A stretch of 64,000 bases of DNA, from the NCBI RefSeq assembly GCF_022539665.2, contig NC_081335.1:4712001-4776000 (forward strand). The letters run 5' to 3'. The stretch comes from Daphnia carinata. Its lineage: Eukaryota; Arthropoda; Branchiopoda; Diplostraca; Daphniidae. The notes under the pieces are model-generated. The model ran no database searches, was not told the origin of the DNA, and saw nothing but the letters and a program-made list of their open reading frames with translations. The first letter of the stretch is position 1. Each line of letters opens with the position of its first letter. A program made the translations under genes and the position numbers. This document shows, piece by piece, positions 50,828 through 63,300 of the stretch.

Positions 50828-51244
50828 AGTATTACAGACAGATTTTAAATTTAAACACTCGATTTTAAATGATTAATAATCATCAATAATTGCTTAAATT
50901 CTGTAAGGACGCACAGGGTAATACATAGGTTGTACCTTGTTTCGTTTTCTGTCGTTTTGGAACTCTACTTTGTGATACGCCTTTTGAGCTGGTATAGCTG
51001 TCGCTTGGTCGCTGGGCAACTGGATTTGTTCAAAGCAATGGTCCAGTAGGATACGTGACATGCCGGGTTAGCCCAGCTGTTGTGTAAACACAGTTGGTTC
51101 TGTTAAAACGAGACTGCAGCGCAAATGTACTAACAGATGACGCATTTTACTAAATTGATTGAGATCCGGCAATTACAAGCTCTTTTGATTACGAAATCAT
51201 TCTACGTTTCGCAAACAAAACGAAAAGCCCTGGTCGAAGAACCA

Positions 51245-51535
51245 TCATAGTTTTTTTTTTCTCGTGAATTGTAAAAATCTTGTGAAATTCGCGAAGATGG
51301 CTTGTTCAATACAATCAAGGATAAACTGGAATTTTGGCAACATAACAGTTTTAATAAAGTCGGTGATATGAACCATATTTCCTTCCATTGGTACCATCAG
51401 TTTAACATTACATTCAGATACAAAGTCCGGAAGACATTTTTTTTCTAGCAGGCTATTTGCCACCGTTTCACCACCAATAATGATAAATACATGCCCACTC
51501 TCTATTGTACACCTTAGACGATGACGCAGAAAAAG
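51245..51535 (-). CDS. Unrecognised open frame, possibly a gene fragment
   Basis: The minus strand is open for roughly 95 codons, including LRCTIESGHVFIIIGGETVAN, CLPDFVSECNVKLMVPMEGNM and HITDFIKTVMLPKFQFILDC. The composition is more protein-like than neighbouring frames. It ends in a Lys-rich stretch encoded by an A run. No domain was recognised, no promoter or splice sites were placed, and the only internal Met start is at 51463. It may be a remnant of an unidentified gene or mobile element. Confidence 0.25.
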   Translation of the reverse strand, partial: LFLRHRLRCTIESGHVFIIIGGETVANSLLEKKCLPDFVSECNVKLMVPMEGNMVHITDFIKTVMLPKFQFILDCIEQAIFANFTRFLQFTRKKKL

Positions 51536-51743
51536 ATAGCGCTGTTACTAGTTTACTTAATTAAGAAATTGGGCGTTTGGTTTTAATTTGAATTTTAAAA
51601 TAAATCTTTTGATTCCATCTCCGTTTTTAACAGCGCCGTAAGATGTCTTTAATAATGTTCTCTGTATAGTTAAGAAAACATACTTGTTCGATTGAAACTT
51701 ATATAATGTAAAATATAACCCAAAAAATTATTGTAAAAATTAT

Positions 51744-51815
51744 TTCCCATACCGGGAATCGAACCCGAGCCTCCTGGGTGAAAGCCAGGTATCCTAGCCA
51801 CTAGACCATATGGGA
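51744..51815 (-). tRNA. tRNA-Glu (UUC), copy 1
   Basis: A 72-nt cloverleaf. The acceptor arm TCCCATA pairs with TATGGGA, the discriminator is A, and the D arm lies in TGGTCTAGTGGCTAGGA. Anticodon loop CTTTCAC gives UUC, and the T arm is CGGGTTCGATTCCCG. A TTTTT terminator follows on the minus strand. Part of a Glu-Phe pair repeated three times. Confidence 0.97.
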
Positions 51816-51830
51816 TAACACAAAGATTTG

Positions 51831-51903
51831 TGCCGAAACCCGGGATCGAACCAGGGACCTTTAGATCTTCAGTCTAACGCTCTCCCAACTGAGCTATTTC
51901 GGC
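51831..51903 (-). tRNA. tRNA-Phe (GAA), copy 1
   Basis: A 73-nt cloverleaf. Acceptor GCCGAAA pairs with TTTCGGC, the discriminator is A, anticodon loop CTGAAGA gives GAA, and the T arm is CTGGTTCGATCCCGG. It lies 15 bp upstream of tRNA-Glu copy 1 in the transcriptional sense. Confidence 0.97.
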
Positions 51904-51944
51904 ACATTAAATGATTGTTATTTTGTAATTGAGAAGCGCAGCCT

Positions 51945-52373
51945 ATGAGAAGAACGAAATATGAACGCCAAATATGTATTTCCGAAGATTCGTTACTATC
52001 ATCTATTGAAATTTGGTGGCGATCGGATCCAGAAACTGCAGAGCACCTGTTGTTCTACGTTGCATGCAACAAGATTTATCCAAAAAATCATTTTTTGCCT
52101 TACTTTTTTAACTTTACACAATTCATCATTACTTTTACTACAAGAATATTCTCCTACCTTAGTACTGTTACACTCCTTCAGACATCTAATTTGACAATGC
52201 TCCATAAGTTTACATTGCTTATGTACCCAAGGGCTCCTTTTTTAAAACTTGGCAGGACAAATCCCCTTCATTTTCTTAAACCTAGTATAAAAATCACGGT
52301 TTCTATTAAGGATTTAATTATTTTTTATTTAAACTTTCTTATAAAAACAAATCTATTTGTTTTTTTGTACTGA
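51945..52373 (+). mobile_element. Probable LINE retrotransposon 3' remnant
   Basis: A 142-codon open frame. SDPETAEHLLFYVACNKIY resembles the zinc-knuckle segment at the end of jockey/CR1-type LINE polyproteins (ET.EHLLF.C), and the end LNFLIKTNLF resembles their usual C-terminal FL..T.LF ending. One Cys expected in that knuckle appears as Val, so it looks degenerate. It lies between the first and second tRNA pairs. The assignment rests on remembered motifs only. Confidence 0.4.
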
Positions 52374-52564
52374 AATAACTGCTTGTAATTTTTTATGATT
52401 TGGAGATTTAAAAAATCCTTTCATTAGACATATTTAACCAACTAGTTATAAAACACGTTTCAATTTCTATTTGATTTTCAACTTAGGGTCATGGTCTCTA
52501 TGTACTCTTTTGAAAATTCTTTTCGTTTCAGATGAAAAAAACCCCGTTAAATTACAAAAAGTAC

Positions 52565-52636
52565 TTCCCATACCGGGAATCGAACCCGAGCCTCCTGGGT
52601 GAAAGCCAGGTATCCTAGCCACTAGACCATATGGGA
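52565..52636 (-). tRNA. tRNA-Glu (UUC), copy 2
   Basis: The 72-nt sequence is identical by eye to the copy at 51744-51815, with the same stems and UUC anticodon. The flanking DNA is unrelated, so identity is confined to the gene. Confidence 0.97.
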
Positions 52637-52640
52637 TACT

Positions 52641-52713
52641 TGCCGAAACCCGGGATCGAACCAGGGACCTTTAGATCTTCAGTCTAACGCTCTCCCAACT
52701 GAGCTATTTCGGC
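52641..52713 (-). tRNA. tRNA-Phe (GAA), copy 2
   Basis: The 73-nt sequence is identical by eye to copy 1. Only 4 bp separate it from tRNA-Glu copy 2, so the pair may be transcribed as a dimeric precursor. Confidence 0.97.
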
Positions 52714-53006
52714 ATGTAAACATGTTCTTTTTTCTTTTCCCAGAGCAGAGATAGAGAGATGTTCGGGAAAGACTACAATGTAACAGATAGAGACTAACTT
52801 TCACTTTCAACTCACACGGTTTCTGATAGGTTCATTCGTGGTTAGTGGCATTTAGTTTTGGGTTCTGCACTAAGCATAAAAGTGAAATGATTTAATGAGT
52901 GGCGTGCGGCCACCTCTTTTTCTTACATCGCTTCAAAGATATTGCAAATTTTTGCCCTATTTTTCACTAATTGGAATCAGCTTTATTAAATAAAAATGTA
53001 AAAAGC

Positions 53007-53078
53007 TTCCCATACCGGGAATCGAACCCGAGCCTCCTGGGTGAAAGCCAGGTATCCTAGCCACTAGACCATATGGGA
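53007..53078 (-). tRNA. tRNA-Glu (UUC), copy 3
   Basis: Third identical 72-nt tRNA-Glu with the same cloverleaf and UUC anticodon. The minus-strand sequence just after its 3' end is not similar to that of the other copies. Confidence 0.97.
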
Positions 53079-53091
53079 TGTTAAACACTCA

Positions 53092-53164
53092 TGCCGAAAC
53101 CCGGGATCGAACCAGGGACCTTTAGATCTTCAGTCTAACGCTCTCCCAACTGAGCTATTTCGGC
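53092..53164 (-). tRNA. tRNA-Phe (GAA), copy 3
   Basis: Third identical 73-nt tRNA-Phe, 13 bp from tRNA-Glu copy 3. The Phe-then-Glu order on the minus strand is kept in all three pairs. Confidence 0.97.
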
Positions 53165-56100
53165 ACATCAAAATTACGTGAATGCGTGTGCAGAGCCTGA
53201 GACGTTTTTGTTAACGGAATATACTTATTAAAATTGCTACTTGTAGGAACAAATATGGGACTAGGCAAAAGGAATTACCATCTTGAGGAATAAACCAACA
53301 GCAACTGTTATTCGAAACTGAGTTCCATTTTCCAACATGATACTGTACTGGCGGGCCAGCAGAAGTGTGATAGAACTTTTATTATGAGGGCTACCGCATC
53401 TAGCGGTTATTCACGCAACTCGAGGATGTTATGCCTAACTCAAAACGCGAAAAAACATCTAGTTCATAAAGAAAATCCAGCATAACGTAGAAATTCATTT
53501 AGCTACGTAAAGAAGTAGAATGAATTTACTATTTATCACGATTATCAAACTACATTTTGTAAACTGGGTTTCGAAAATATCCAGATTGTTTTTTTTTTTG
53601 ACGTCCTGTAAATCCTTCAAGGAAGTCATCAAAAAATTTTGATCGTTTAGTTGGTTTCACAACGATTTTTTATTCTAGATACAACCATTAAATCTGACAA
53701 TCAATGGAAACCAATAAGCGCACCCATAAAAAAAAAATTTGTATGCGCTATCAGTGGGTTACTTATTTACTTAAACTGAAAGTTACAGATATGCCGAGAA
53801 GGAAACCCGACTCCCAATTTTAAGATAATTCCGTATTCAAAACGCTGTCGTCATTTCATTTCCTTTTTGTCTTTATAGGGTACACTATACAGAGTAAACC
53901 GAGTAACCGATATAAATCCTCGGACATCTGTGAATAGATTGGTAGGCTACACGGAAGTGAATGACATCCCTCAACCAGCTTGCGTGATAATCTCTACTTC
54001 CTTCTAGGCCGCCATGATGCTGATCATGCACCTCTCAAGAATAGCCCCGGCAACCCGCCTAGCAATTTGGCATTGCGTTGAAGGATATAGTCACTGAACC
54101 CACTTTCCTGTTAATCCTCAACACTCATCTCTTTCTAGGTCTCGTTTAGCTTTAGTATGATAATCGCTTATTCTTTGACTACATTAAGACCACTATACCT
54201 CATTCTCAACTGTCGTGTGCTAACCCATTTGCAGCAGGCGAACTGTTAGTTTGTTTATTAGTTTCGGCTAAGCCCATAGCTGTAATAAACACATAAACAA
54301 ATAGATGACTTGAGAGTGTGATTTGATGTACATCAATTATGAAATGCAAAAATACCAAAAGAAGAAAATGCCATCTAACCAGCGGACTTCCAATTTCAGT
54401 AGGTCTATACGTTGTCGGTAAATAGGTCTGTGTTAGAAGGTCAGTATTTAATGACAAAGATCATTATTGGCACTGGTATAAGGCTGGGGGATTACTATAA
54501 TTGACCGACAGTTTTAATAAGAAACAACAAACGCGCAAAACTAGTGAAGTAGAAATGCGCGATGCCTACAAATAGCGGAGACATCTGGTCGGCTCCTAGT
54601 TGGATGAGTCACGCAGAAATTGGACCTACTTTCCACAGGAAGGAATGGATATCTAATCCGACTGATCCTTCCCCACCGTCATTGAAAAAGCTGGGTGTTC
54701 CGCTTGTTTTTGCAATGATGCTCTCCTCTTATACTGAAAAATAGTGGCGATGATCCTTTGGCCGGATTGTTCATCCGCTGAGGGTAATTAAAAGCGCATC
54801 CCATTATAATCTATGCAGTTTCTCTTCCGTGTCCCCCCTTCCATATTCCTCATCAGCTTGCAAAGTAATTGTTAGCCGATATCGACGTTCGATGTGGATT
54901 CGAGGCAATGAATAAGGGATTGGTTGTTTGCCAAGCTATTGGTGAGCGTCCTGAAATCCGATCAGTCTACCAGCCGCCGTCTCTCTTTCTTTTGAAAATA
55001 CAGGCATATCAAAACAAGCCCTATGCCCCTGCAGAGAGCGAAAAATAAAACAAAAATCTTTAATTGAATAAAGGGATAGCTTTAAAAGACAGCGAATAAA
55101 AGAATGAATAGCCTAGTATTCGTTGCACAAATCTAAATGCATTGGTGTTTTAAATGCAGATCAAGTGTCAATAATAGAAAAAAAATTTCTGAATTTATTC
55201 CTAGCACGTTTTGCATGAAATATCATCATATAAACATTGAAACGTAACAGGCACCCTATTTTTAATGAAAGCTCTCACAATTTATATTTAGTCCTTTCGT
55301 ATTTAGTACTACCAATCGTCGTACTGAGCTGGTAACACCAAACGAGATGCAAAAATTTGTAAATAGAATCTTTCACCCTCGTTTTGTGTTCTCAACTCAC
55401 CACCCAAATCCCTAACGTCAGTCATCATTGATTATACGGGGCGTGTCTAGCAACGCATGACGAAGGTGTATTTACAGTGTTACTGGATCCAATGCGTGCC
55501 GACAGCCCCCTCTTTTATATCTGTCATTCTTCTGATCCAACTGCCAATCATTCGACCCCGCTCACAGGCCCCAACAATGGTACGCATATCAGCTACGACC
55601 AAAAGATGCGGAAGCAAACAACGAGTTTATTCCACGCGACAAACTATCGCCGCAATCGATTCCGATAGCTCGGCGAATTGAATTAAATTTAACGTGATTA
55701 CGTTATAAGAAAGGAAAGAAAGAAGAAAAAAGACGGGGGGGGGGGGGCCAATATATGGATGGTGAGATTGGAAACGAAGCAGATTCCTATTCTCTGTGTG
55801 CGGCTATCTGCCGAACGATTTTAAGCCGATCGGCGGCTATTAATCACGTCAACTTTTGACCCGGCCGCAGCAGATAGATCCAAGACAACTATCAATCCGC
55901 TCAAGAAGAAGCCTGTACATGCCGCCGTTTCTGGTACAGCTTTAATATGTTACGTACCAGATCTTGGTCCGACTCCTTTCACTCTTCCATTTCCATTCCA
56001 TGTCTCTACATAGAACAGACAGAGAGAAATTCTCGAATGCAAATTTGGCACATTGGCTCAAGAGTCTCGTACTGTAAAAGGGCGACTGTATGTTTTGGAC

Positions 56101-59100
56101 AAAGGGGCGCTATCCTATACGTAAATGTGATCTACTTTATGTGATGAAACTCTGTTACAATGGATATATTGAAAAAGGGATGAGATGTCCGCCTATACCA
56201 TCCAATTATCAGATGGTATCTATTTAAAAAGCAAAATAATTCCTTATTTGATAAAACAACAACACGCTGCGGGTTCAGTGGGGAAAAGAGCCCCCCCTCT
56301 TTTCCCCACTGAATCCTGGGGCAGTGCTCAGCTTGGGTGGGGAGAACTGGAACATGTTTATGTCCGCGTTTACTAATGAGGTCTATGATGTCAAAACGAG
56401 ACGATAAAAGCAGCTCATTTCACGTCGTCGTTGACATATCCAATTCATGGACATGTCAATAGAAGCATAATAAGAGTTGCTATGACTGATTTTTGCTGCG
56501 GCACAGGAAACCAGTCGACGGGAAAAAATGGAACAGATAAGGACAAGCAGAACGAGCGGCGGGGTGTCCATAGATAATTAGCCTTTCCCTTCTTTTTTTG
56601 TGCACTTTCTTTCTTAACGCTTCATGCGGCTGTATGTGTCTATAATATATCTCACGATGAATCCATCAATTCATGCGGGTTTTCCTCGTTTCCCCAAAAT
56701 GTGATTAGGCTACACCCGAAAAAAAAAAAAACATCATCATTAACACCAAACCGTAAATCGCTCGTCTTATGATCGGGACAAACACTCAACTATTCGCTAA
56801 CAGGCGCGTACGTTTTTTTACTAACGTTGCGTTACTTCGTTAACCCGCCGAAACCTGGCCGCGGCATTTATTAGATAAATGACACACGTTTTGATTGTTT
56901 TTCGCTTCTTACGATGGAATGTTTTTTGTGCAGGGCCTGTAGTTATTAGTCATCAGCAAGTCATTAATGTTTCGACTAAATCCTGCGTACTATCGGCTGT
57001 TTGCCTGGGATTGCTTGTCAAGTTGGCCACACAACTGGCACGTGAGGGCCAGTACAATCCTTGTAGTTAACGACTGACCAAATAAATGGCAATCGAAGCG
57101 GGTGGCCTCAGCTGGACGTCGAGTCACTGGCTGAAGAAGTAGAGGTCGGTAACATCTGCGCTCATGGCGTAACTCGACTAGTATATACCGCAACTGGAAT
57201 TCATCAAGCGTTTGCCCGTTCACGCGCACATGCACGCGGCCAACGGATAGCCTGTTTACACACACAGCGCAATTAGATATCCTTTTTTCTAATATGTTAT
57301 CGTCTTTGCTGTGCTGACTGTATAAAAAGTAGCAGTTATTGGCCAAAAGAACGAAGAGGGGGGGGGTCTTGCCAGGTCTTTTTTCTGTATCTAGTTTCGT
57401 TCGGGCGCCGCAATTCACGCAGTTGGCTCAATGCAACAAGGAAAAGCATTCATTCGTCTTGGTCGGTCTTAATTTTAATCTATAGTCCAAACGGAATACG
57501 CTCAGTCATCCGAAGTTCTTGCGCAACTCTGTCGTTTCTTTGCCGTTGGCCGGCAAAGTCTCAGCCGCACGTGACGCTGATGGTCTGGTCAACGTCATTC
57601 TTTTCTCTCCTGGTCCGCTTTGAGAGATAAACGAGTTGACCCGCTGCCGCAAACAAACAGATGCCTCAGCTGTGGCAGCAACAGCACAGCCGCTAGAAAA
57701 CCACGGCTGCTGGCCCGCCGGTCTCGTCCGCTTCGTTTGCTGGACTCACAGTCGTTTTTTTTTTCTTTTTCCTGTTTTTTTACTACTCTATCATTTTTTT
57801 TTATTGTAATTCTCCTTTCATGGGTTTTGTGTGTAGAATCAGAGTTTTATACGGGAGGCCAGTCAAGTCTACAATGAAGCGGAATGGATGGTGTCGGAGA
57901 GTCCCTTTTCTTTCGCCTTTCTATTGTGTGGCCACAGGGACAAGACGGATCGCCTATTAAATAGGCCTATTGCACAGAGCTCCTTCCAATATGTGTACAG
58001 TCGGCTAGCCGACGTTTATTAGATTGGCGTTTCAAAGAATATCTTATACATATTCCATTAGCCGATTGCCTGCCGTGCTCGTTGCCTACTCGATTGATTA
58101 GCAAAACGGCCAGATAACGCAACGTTCTATATATATATAGACATATTCTATATATCTTGTGTTGCTTTCGTCAAACATAACCTTTACGCCCACAGTTGTC
58201 ATTGCTCCTTGCTTTTTTCCTTGTTAGTTCGTAGATCTTGTGATCTCTCCCCCCTGCATCTAAACAAAATATGATTTTTTGTCCTTTCTTATTCTTGTCG
58301 GGTTATGCAAGTAGCACGCGTAGGCTTCGTACAATGCGTACTCGATGCGGGCGCCAACCCTCAGCTCGAGTTCAGAGCAAACACGGCAAGTTAAAGCGTA
58401 GTTGATGATCATCTTCTTTTGATGTCAAGGAGAGGCAAAAAGAGAAAAAGCCAAACCGCAGCCGGGGGCTGTGTGTTTATTGTAAAGCAAAGTCGTTGTC
58501 AATATTCAAAGAGAATGAAATCAAAAGAAGTCTGAAATGCCCACTTGCACGACCTGTGGATGTATATAGATTCTAGTCATCGTAAGAAGAAACATCAAGA
58601 GGATAAAGGGGGGATCGTAAACAATACGGCTTTCCTGCCCTTACATTTACCACGGACGTAAATACTTGTGTGATGACGTGCGGCGCTTGAAAAACAGCGA
58701 CACAAGAACGATATCTGATCGAGTGTATTTATGTTTGTTTCACAGAGTTGTCGAGGTTCATATTCTTTTTTTTTTCCCGCTGCTTAGGATGTTGGCAAAC
58801 AAGAGTATTGTATATATATATAGAGAGAGAGAGCATAGGTACAGTGGGTTTCTTCCATACAATTTGGTTTCGCTATAAAGACGCCATATAAAGAGTTGTA
58901 CAATATATAATACAGACGATGCGGTCTAATGGATTGAACTTTCCCATCTCGACTGAATAGCAACAAAGAAAACGGGTAGGAGGGAAAAAAAAATAAAAAT
59001 AAAAAAAGAGAATGGCACGGAAAACAAGAAAAAAATAAAGGGGAGAAAAGTACAGGAATTTGTTCGAATTTCGCTTCTTCTTCGTCTATCTACACAGCAG

Positions 59101-60341
59101 CAAATAATATATATATACTGTATATATATAAATATATATTATACTTTTCGAAAACGTCTTTTTCGTTCTTCGCCTTTTGTTCGTTCCCCTCCAGCACGCG
59201 CGGCAGCAGGAGGAGCGGCCGGGGCTATTGTTTGTCCGTCTCCGCCAGTCACTGAGTAAAAGCAATCAACTGATGAAAGATGGCCGTTTCTTTTTTTTTT
59301 TTTTCTTTTTCGGTGACGTTATTATATCGATGATCCAGCACTCCCCAGCTTTTATTTTTCTTTAGGCCGTCCTATGGCTGCCACCGCACGAATGTTGTGC
59401 GGGGGTCCGGCTCTTTTCTTAGCCTCTTCGCGCTAGCTGCCGCTCCCCTCAATTTGTGTAACAGCCCATCAACGCCGCAACCACCAACCGGGGCGATATA
59501 AATAGGTTTTGATATATTACAAGGATAACAAGGGAACAAGAAGAATAAGTTCTACACAAACACAAAGGGAGAGTAGAGGAGATGTGATGATGATTTTTTG
59601 TACACGATTAAAACGGCCTGTCCCGTCAATCCGACAAGCCACCGAGCGTGACGCGTTTCCTAACACAGCCGGCATTGCTGTCTGCATAGGACTAATGAGG
59701 ATGGACTTCCTTCTCTCACTCTCACATGCTGTTTGTTTTTGCTTCTTTAAAAAAAAAAAAAAGCATGTACAACGAACGTAAATTGGCATTAAAAGGAAGA
59801 AGGACATTCGAATGATGACATCGTTTTTCTAATCCATTTGAGTTTCCGCAGGATGTTTTTGTTATGCTGTTGGATCATCGGTAAACGCTACCACACCAGC
59901 CAGCACACAAAGCCTTGTGGGGGTGATAGTTTGGGATTGGAAATGAGACGACATGAGGGGAGGGAGGAATGATTTATGAATGTACAACGGCATCATCACC
60001 AGCTGCAACGATGAGAGGAACAAGAAAAGAAACACCTCCAAGTACTAACTGTACACCATGTTTCATTTCTTTTTTTCTCCGCATGCTTTGAGGATGCAGA
60101 ATTCTAAACTCTTATGAATGATTGTATCGATCAAAGTTCAGAAATCATCTTCTCTTTTTTTTTTTTTTTTTTTTCTCCTACTGTACAAATATCGAGCGTT
60201 GCTCCGGATATGCATAAAAAGGTTGACGACAAAGTGAAGGATGTGATGCTTGGTCGATGCTCATGACATAGTAATACAAAAGCTACGTCACATTTGTGCT
60301 ACACAACGATAAACATATTTTCCTTTTTTTTTCATGGTTTG
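53165..60341. other. Gene-poor region downstream of DIP gene 2
   Basis: About 7.2 kb without a recognised gene. It includes a TGGCGGGCCAGCA-containing stretch near 53350 related to the satellite flanks, a G run at about 55735-55747, a perfect hairpin at 56274-56313, AT microsatellites near 58126 and 59107, and homopolymer T/A tracts. The 142-codon minus frame at 56990-57418 has no recognised motif. The part next to 60341 is presumably the 3' UTR of the DIP gene. Confidence 0.5.
56274..56313. repeat. Perfect 17-bp inverted repeat with C6 loop
   Basis: TTCAGTGGGGAAAAGAG (56274-56290) and CTCTTTTCCCCACTGAA (56297-56313) are exact reverse complements around a six-C loop, with pairing continuing outward past one mismatch. 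A very stable hairpin in either strand. No known small RNA was recognised. Confidence 0.75.
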
Positions 60342-63300
60342 TTACGACATCACCATGTCCAGCAGGAGAACCGTAGAGGCCAGAATGAAGAGAAGACTCC
60401 AACTTGCGAGCAATGCGGGAGAAGAAGAAGAAGAATGTCCCCCTGAACGCGGTCGCAATGTAGCTTTCATCATTTCATGACCGTGTCGGTTGTGATTGTT
60501 GCTGCTAGCCGATCCGGACGGTAGGAATTCGGCATCTCCGATCGGCTGCGTCGGGAAATCGACGGCCGTGTATCGAGGCCGGCCAGTGGTGGTCAAGACG
60601 CGATCGCGCTGCGAAACGAGCGTCCACGCCGTCGTGCCGACAATCAACGGATAAATATCATTTTCACCCATCATGAAAATAGGTAGCGGGGTCGTCGTCG
60701 TCGTCGTAATCAACGGCCTCAAGTCTACGGTCGAACGTGAATATTACAAGACCACTCGAATCACGATTTGAAATGATTGGATTTCACGGACTTACCGTGC
60801 AGTTTGACGGTGCCTTCAGCCTCGCCGTGCTCGTTCCTGCACCTACACTCGTACTTGCCAACGTCCGTTTTGCGAAAATGCGATATTGTCAGGATCATGC
60901 GGACACGATAAGACGATTCGATCTTCTCTTCGTAACCCAACCGACTGCTATTGGCGATCATCTTGTCTACGAGGAGGAAAAAAAACAACAGGAAAAAAAA
61001 AAATAATAATAAGCCATTCGAATTTAGGTGATGACCAATTTGAAAGAGATGGGGTCGGCAGTCAGTGGGTAGAAATGTCATCGTATCTGAATTTGCATTC
61101 GAAAAAAAAACCGGGGGGAGGGGGGGGAGAGGATAGCGTAAAAACAAATCGAAACGAAAATGTGTGGGGAAACGAGGAATGCAGATTGGTTGGGATGCAA
61201 AAAAGAAATAGGGTATTACCTTCCCTGTACCAGACGTTGATCGATTTTGGCGATGACTCGACTACACAACCGAGAGTCACGTTTGTCCCCAAAGGCACGC
61301 CCACAATTTGATTGTCCACCGTTACCGTCGGAGCGACTGAAAAAAAAAGCAAAAAATACAAAAAAAAAAAAAAAAAAGAAGTAATCACATCAAATCAATA
61401 TAATCTCTTCTTTTTTTTTTTTGTCGTCATCTTCTTCATTCTTTCGGGTGATGCGCCTTTGCTAGCTAGTTTCTTTCACGCTCCCGATCGACAGGGGAGC
61501 AAAAGGAGGGCTGGGCGATTGAAGGGTGGGGTGGGGGGGTGGGCGGGTGGGCAGACAAGAAAGCAACGAACCGCACAGAGCTACAACATTGAAAGAAGCT
61601 GAAGAATAGACAAAATAAAATAGAAGACAAAATCATGCCGTCCCCTCTCTCTTCGTTTGGCCTGGCCTATCGAAAAATATCGATCACGCAACAGTCAAAA
61701 CCCAAATCCAATGTCCCGCCATTCCCCCCCCCCCCCCACTCCACCTCAATAACAAAAAAAAAAAGAAAAAAATTCGATGAGATCGTTTTTGATGAAAGAT
61801 ATTTTTTAACCTCACTCTCAAACGGAATGCTGCAATAAACGATAGTAAAATAACGGGGGAGAGAGAATCAATAAGAAATAAATGAATCAACTTACACAAA
61901 ACAGTCACGGCGACTCGTTTACTAACGGACGGCGGAACGCCGTTGGATGCGATGCAATAGTAAACGCCCATATGGCGTTTAGACACATGGGTGATCCTCA
62001 ATGTCTCCCCTTCGACGCTGTACACAGCCGGACTGCCGTGACTTCTATTCCGAAAAGATCCTCCAGCGCCTACACAACAAACAAATAAAAAAAAAAAAAA
62101 AAAGAAGGGGAGAGTCCCGCCGATGAAAACAGATTGTATCAAATATGCAAATGCACTTGCCGCATTTCCCAGACTAATGTTTCAAATGTTAAATCCCTTA
62201 CAATTTCTATATCGATTTGCATTTTGACCGCAGAATAAGAGTCACGGAATAATGACAATGTCAGTTTCTCTCTCGGCTAACCTTTGTGTTCGTCCCGGGA
62301 GGTCAGATGCAAATCGTGGCCGTCTTCACGTTTCCACGTGATGCGCGGCGCGGGGTTACCTCTGGCCTCGCATGTCAACTTGACCGCCTCGTTCTCCCGA
62401 ACGCGAATTTCTCCGGGCGTCCGCTCGTCGATAATGTCCGGTGGTTCTGTCACGTCAAGGTAAGTCACCTAGAAAATCACATTGAACGAACGAAATGTCC
62501 ATGAGATTTTTGGGGTTTAAAAAAAGAAAAAAAAAAAAAAAATGAAGAAAGAGAAAGAGCCGGTCGGCTCGTCTTAGGTAATTAATTAATTAAAAAGCAA
62601 AACATAAAAAAAGCCTGTAATGAGTGCTTCATTAAGAGCGTAGGGTTTACCTGACTCTTCATCGGATCGGTGTCTTGCGGACGTCATTTGCAAGTTAGCG
62701 TGATTAGCGAGAGGAGAGAATAAGGTCGTTATGATGAACAATAAAATAAATACGGTACATGGTCACGATGCACCATAAGGTCATTATGACAAATCAAAAA
62801 AAAAAAAAAATAAATAAATATAAATAAATAAGATGGAGGAAAGAAAACAAATAAATAAATACGGATGGAAAAAAGGGCATTATTTTTCCACGTGCTGGAC
62901 GGTATAAACAACTTACTAATTTGTGCCATATAGAAACCGGCGTCGTCCTTCCGTACGTTCTTGATGATCAATTTCCACTGATTGGAGCCGACGTGCTCGA
63001 CCGAGACGCGTGGATTGTGCGTCACGACCGTCAAGTGGATGGCTTGGATGGCTTTGGTGTCGGCTTTCACCCAGCCGACCTATTATCGTCCGTTCACAGA
63101 CCCGACAATAGTCCGCCCGCCGCACATCCAGCCAACGCCACCACACAGACGCAACAAACGAAATAAAAAGCGCACGAAAAACAAAAGAAAATCGTATTAG
63201 ACCGAAGGACCCCGTTTTTTTTTCTTCTTTGTTTTATTGGCAAAGGAATAAAACAAAACAAAATGTCCAATTTTCCGCATTGAGCAGCAGCACACGATTA

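Noticed and set aside
56990-57418. 142-residue minus-strand ORF
   Set aside because: No motif or coding periodicity evident by eye; kept only as a note within the gene-poor region.
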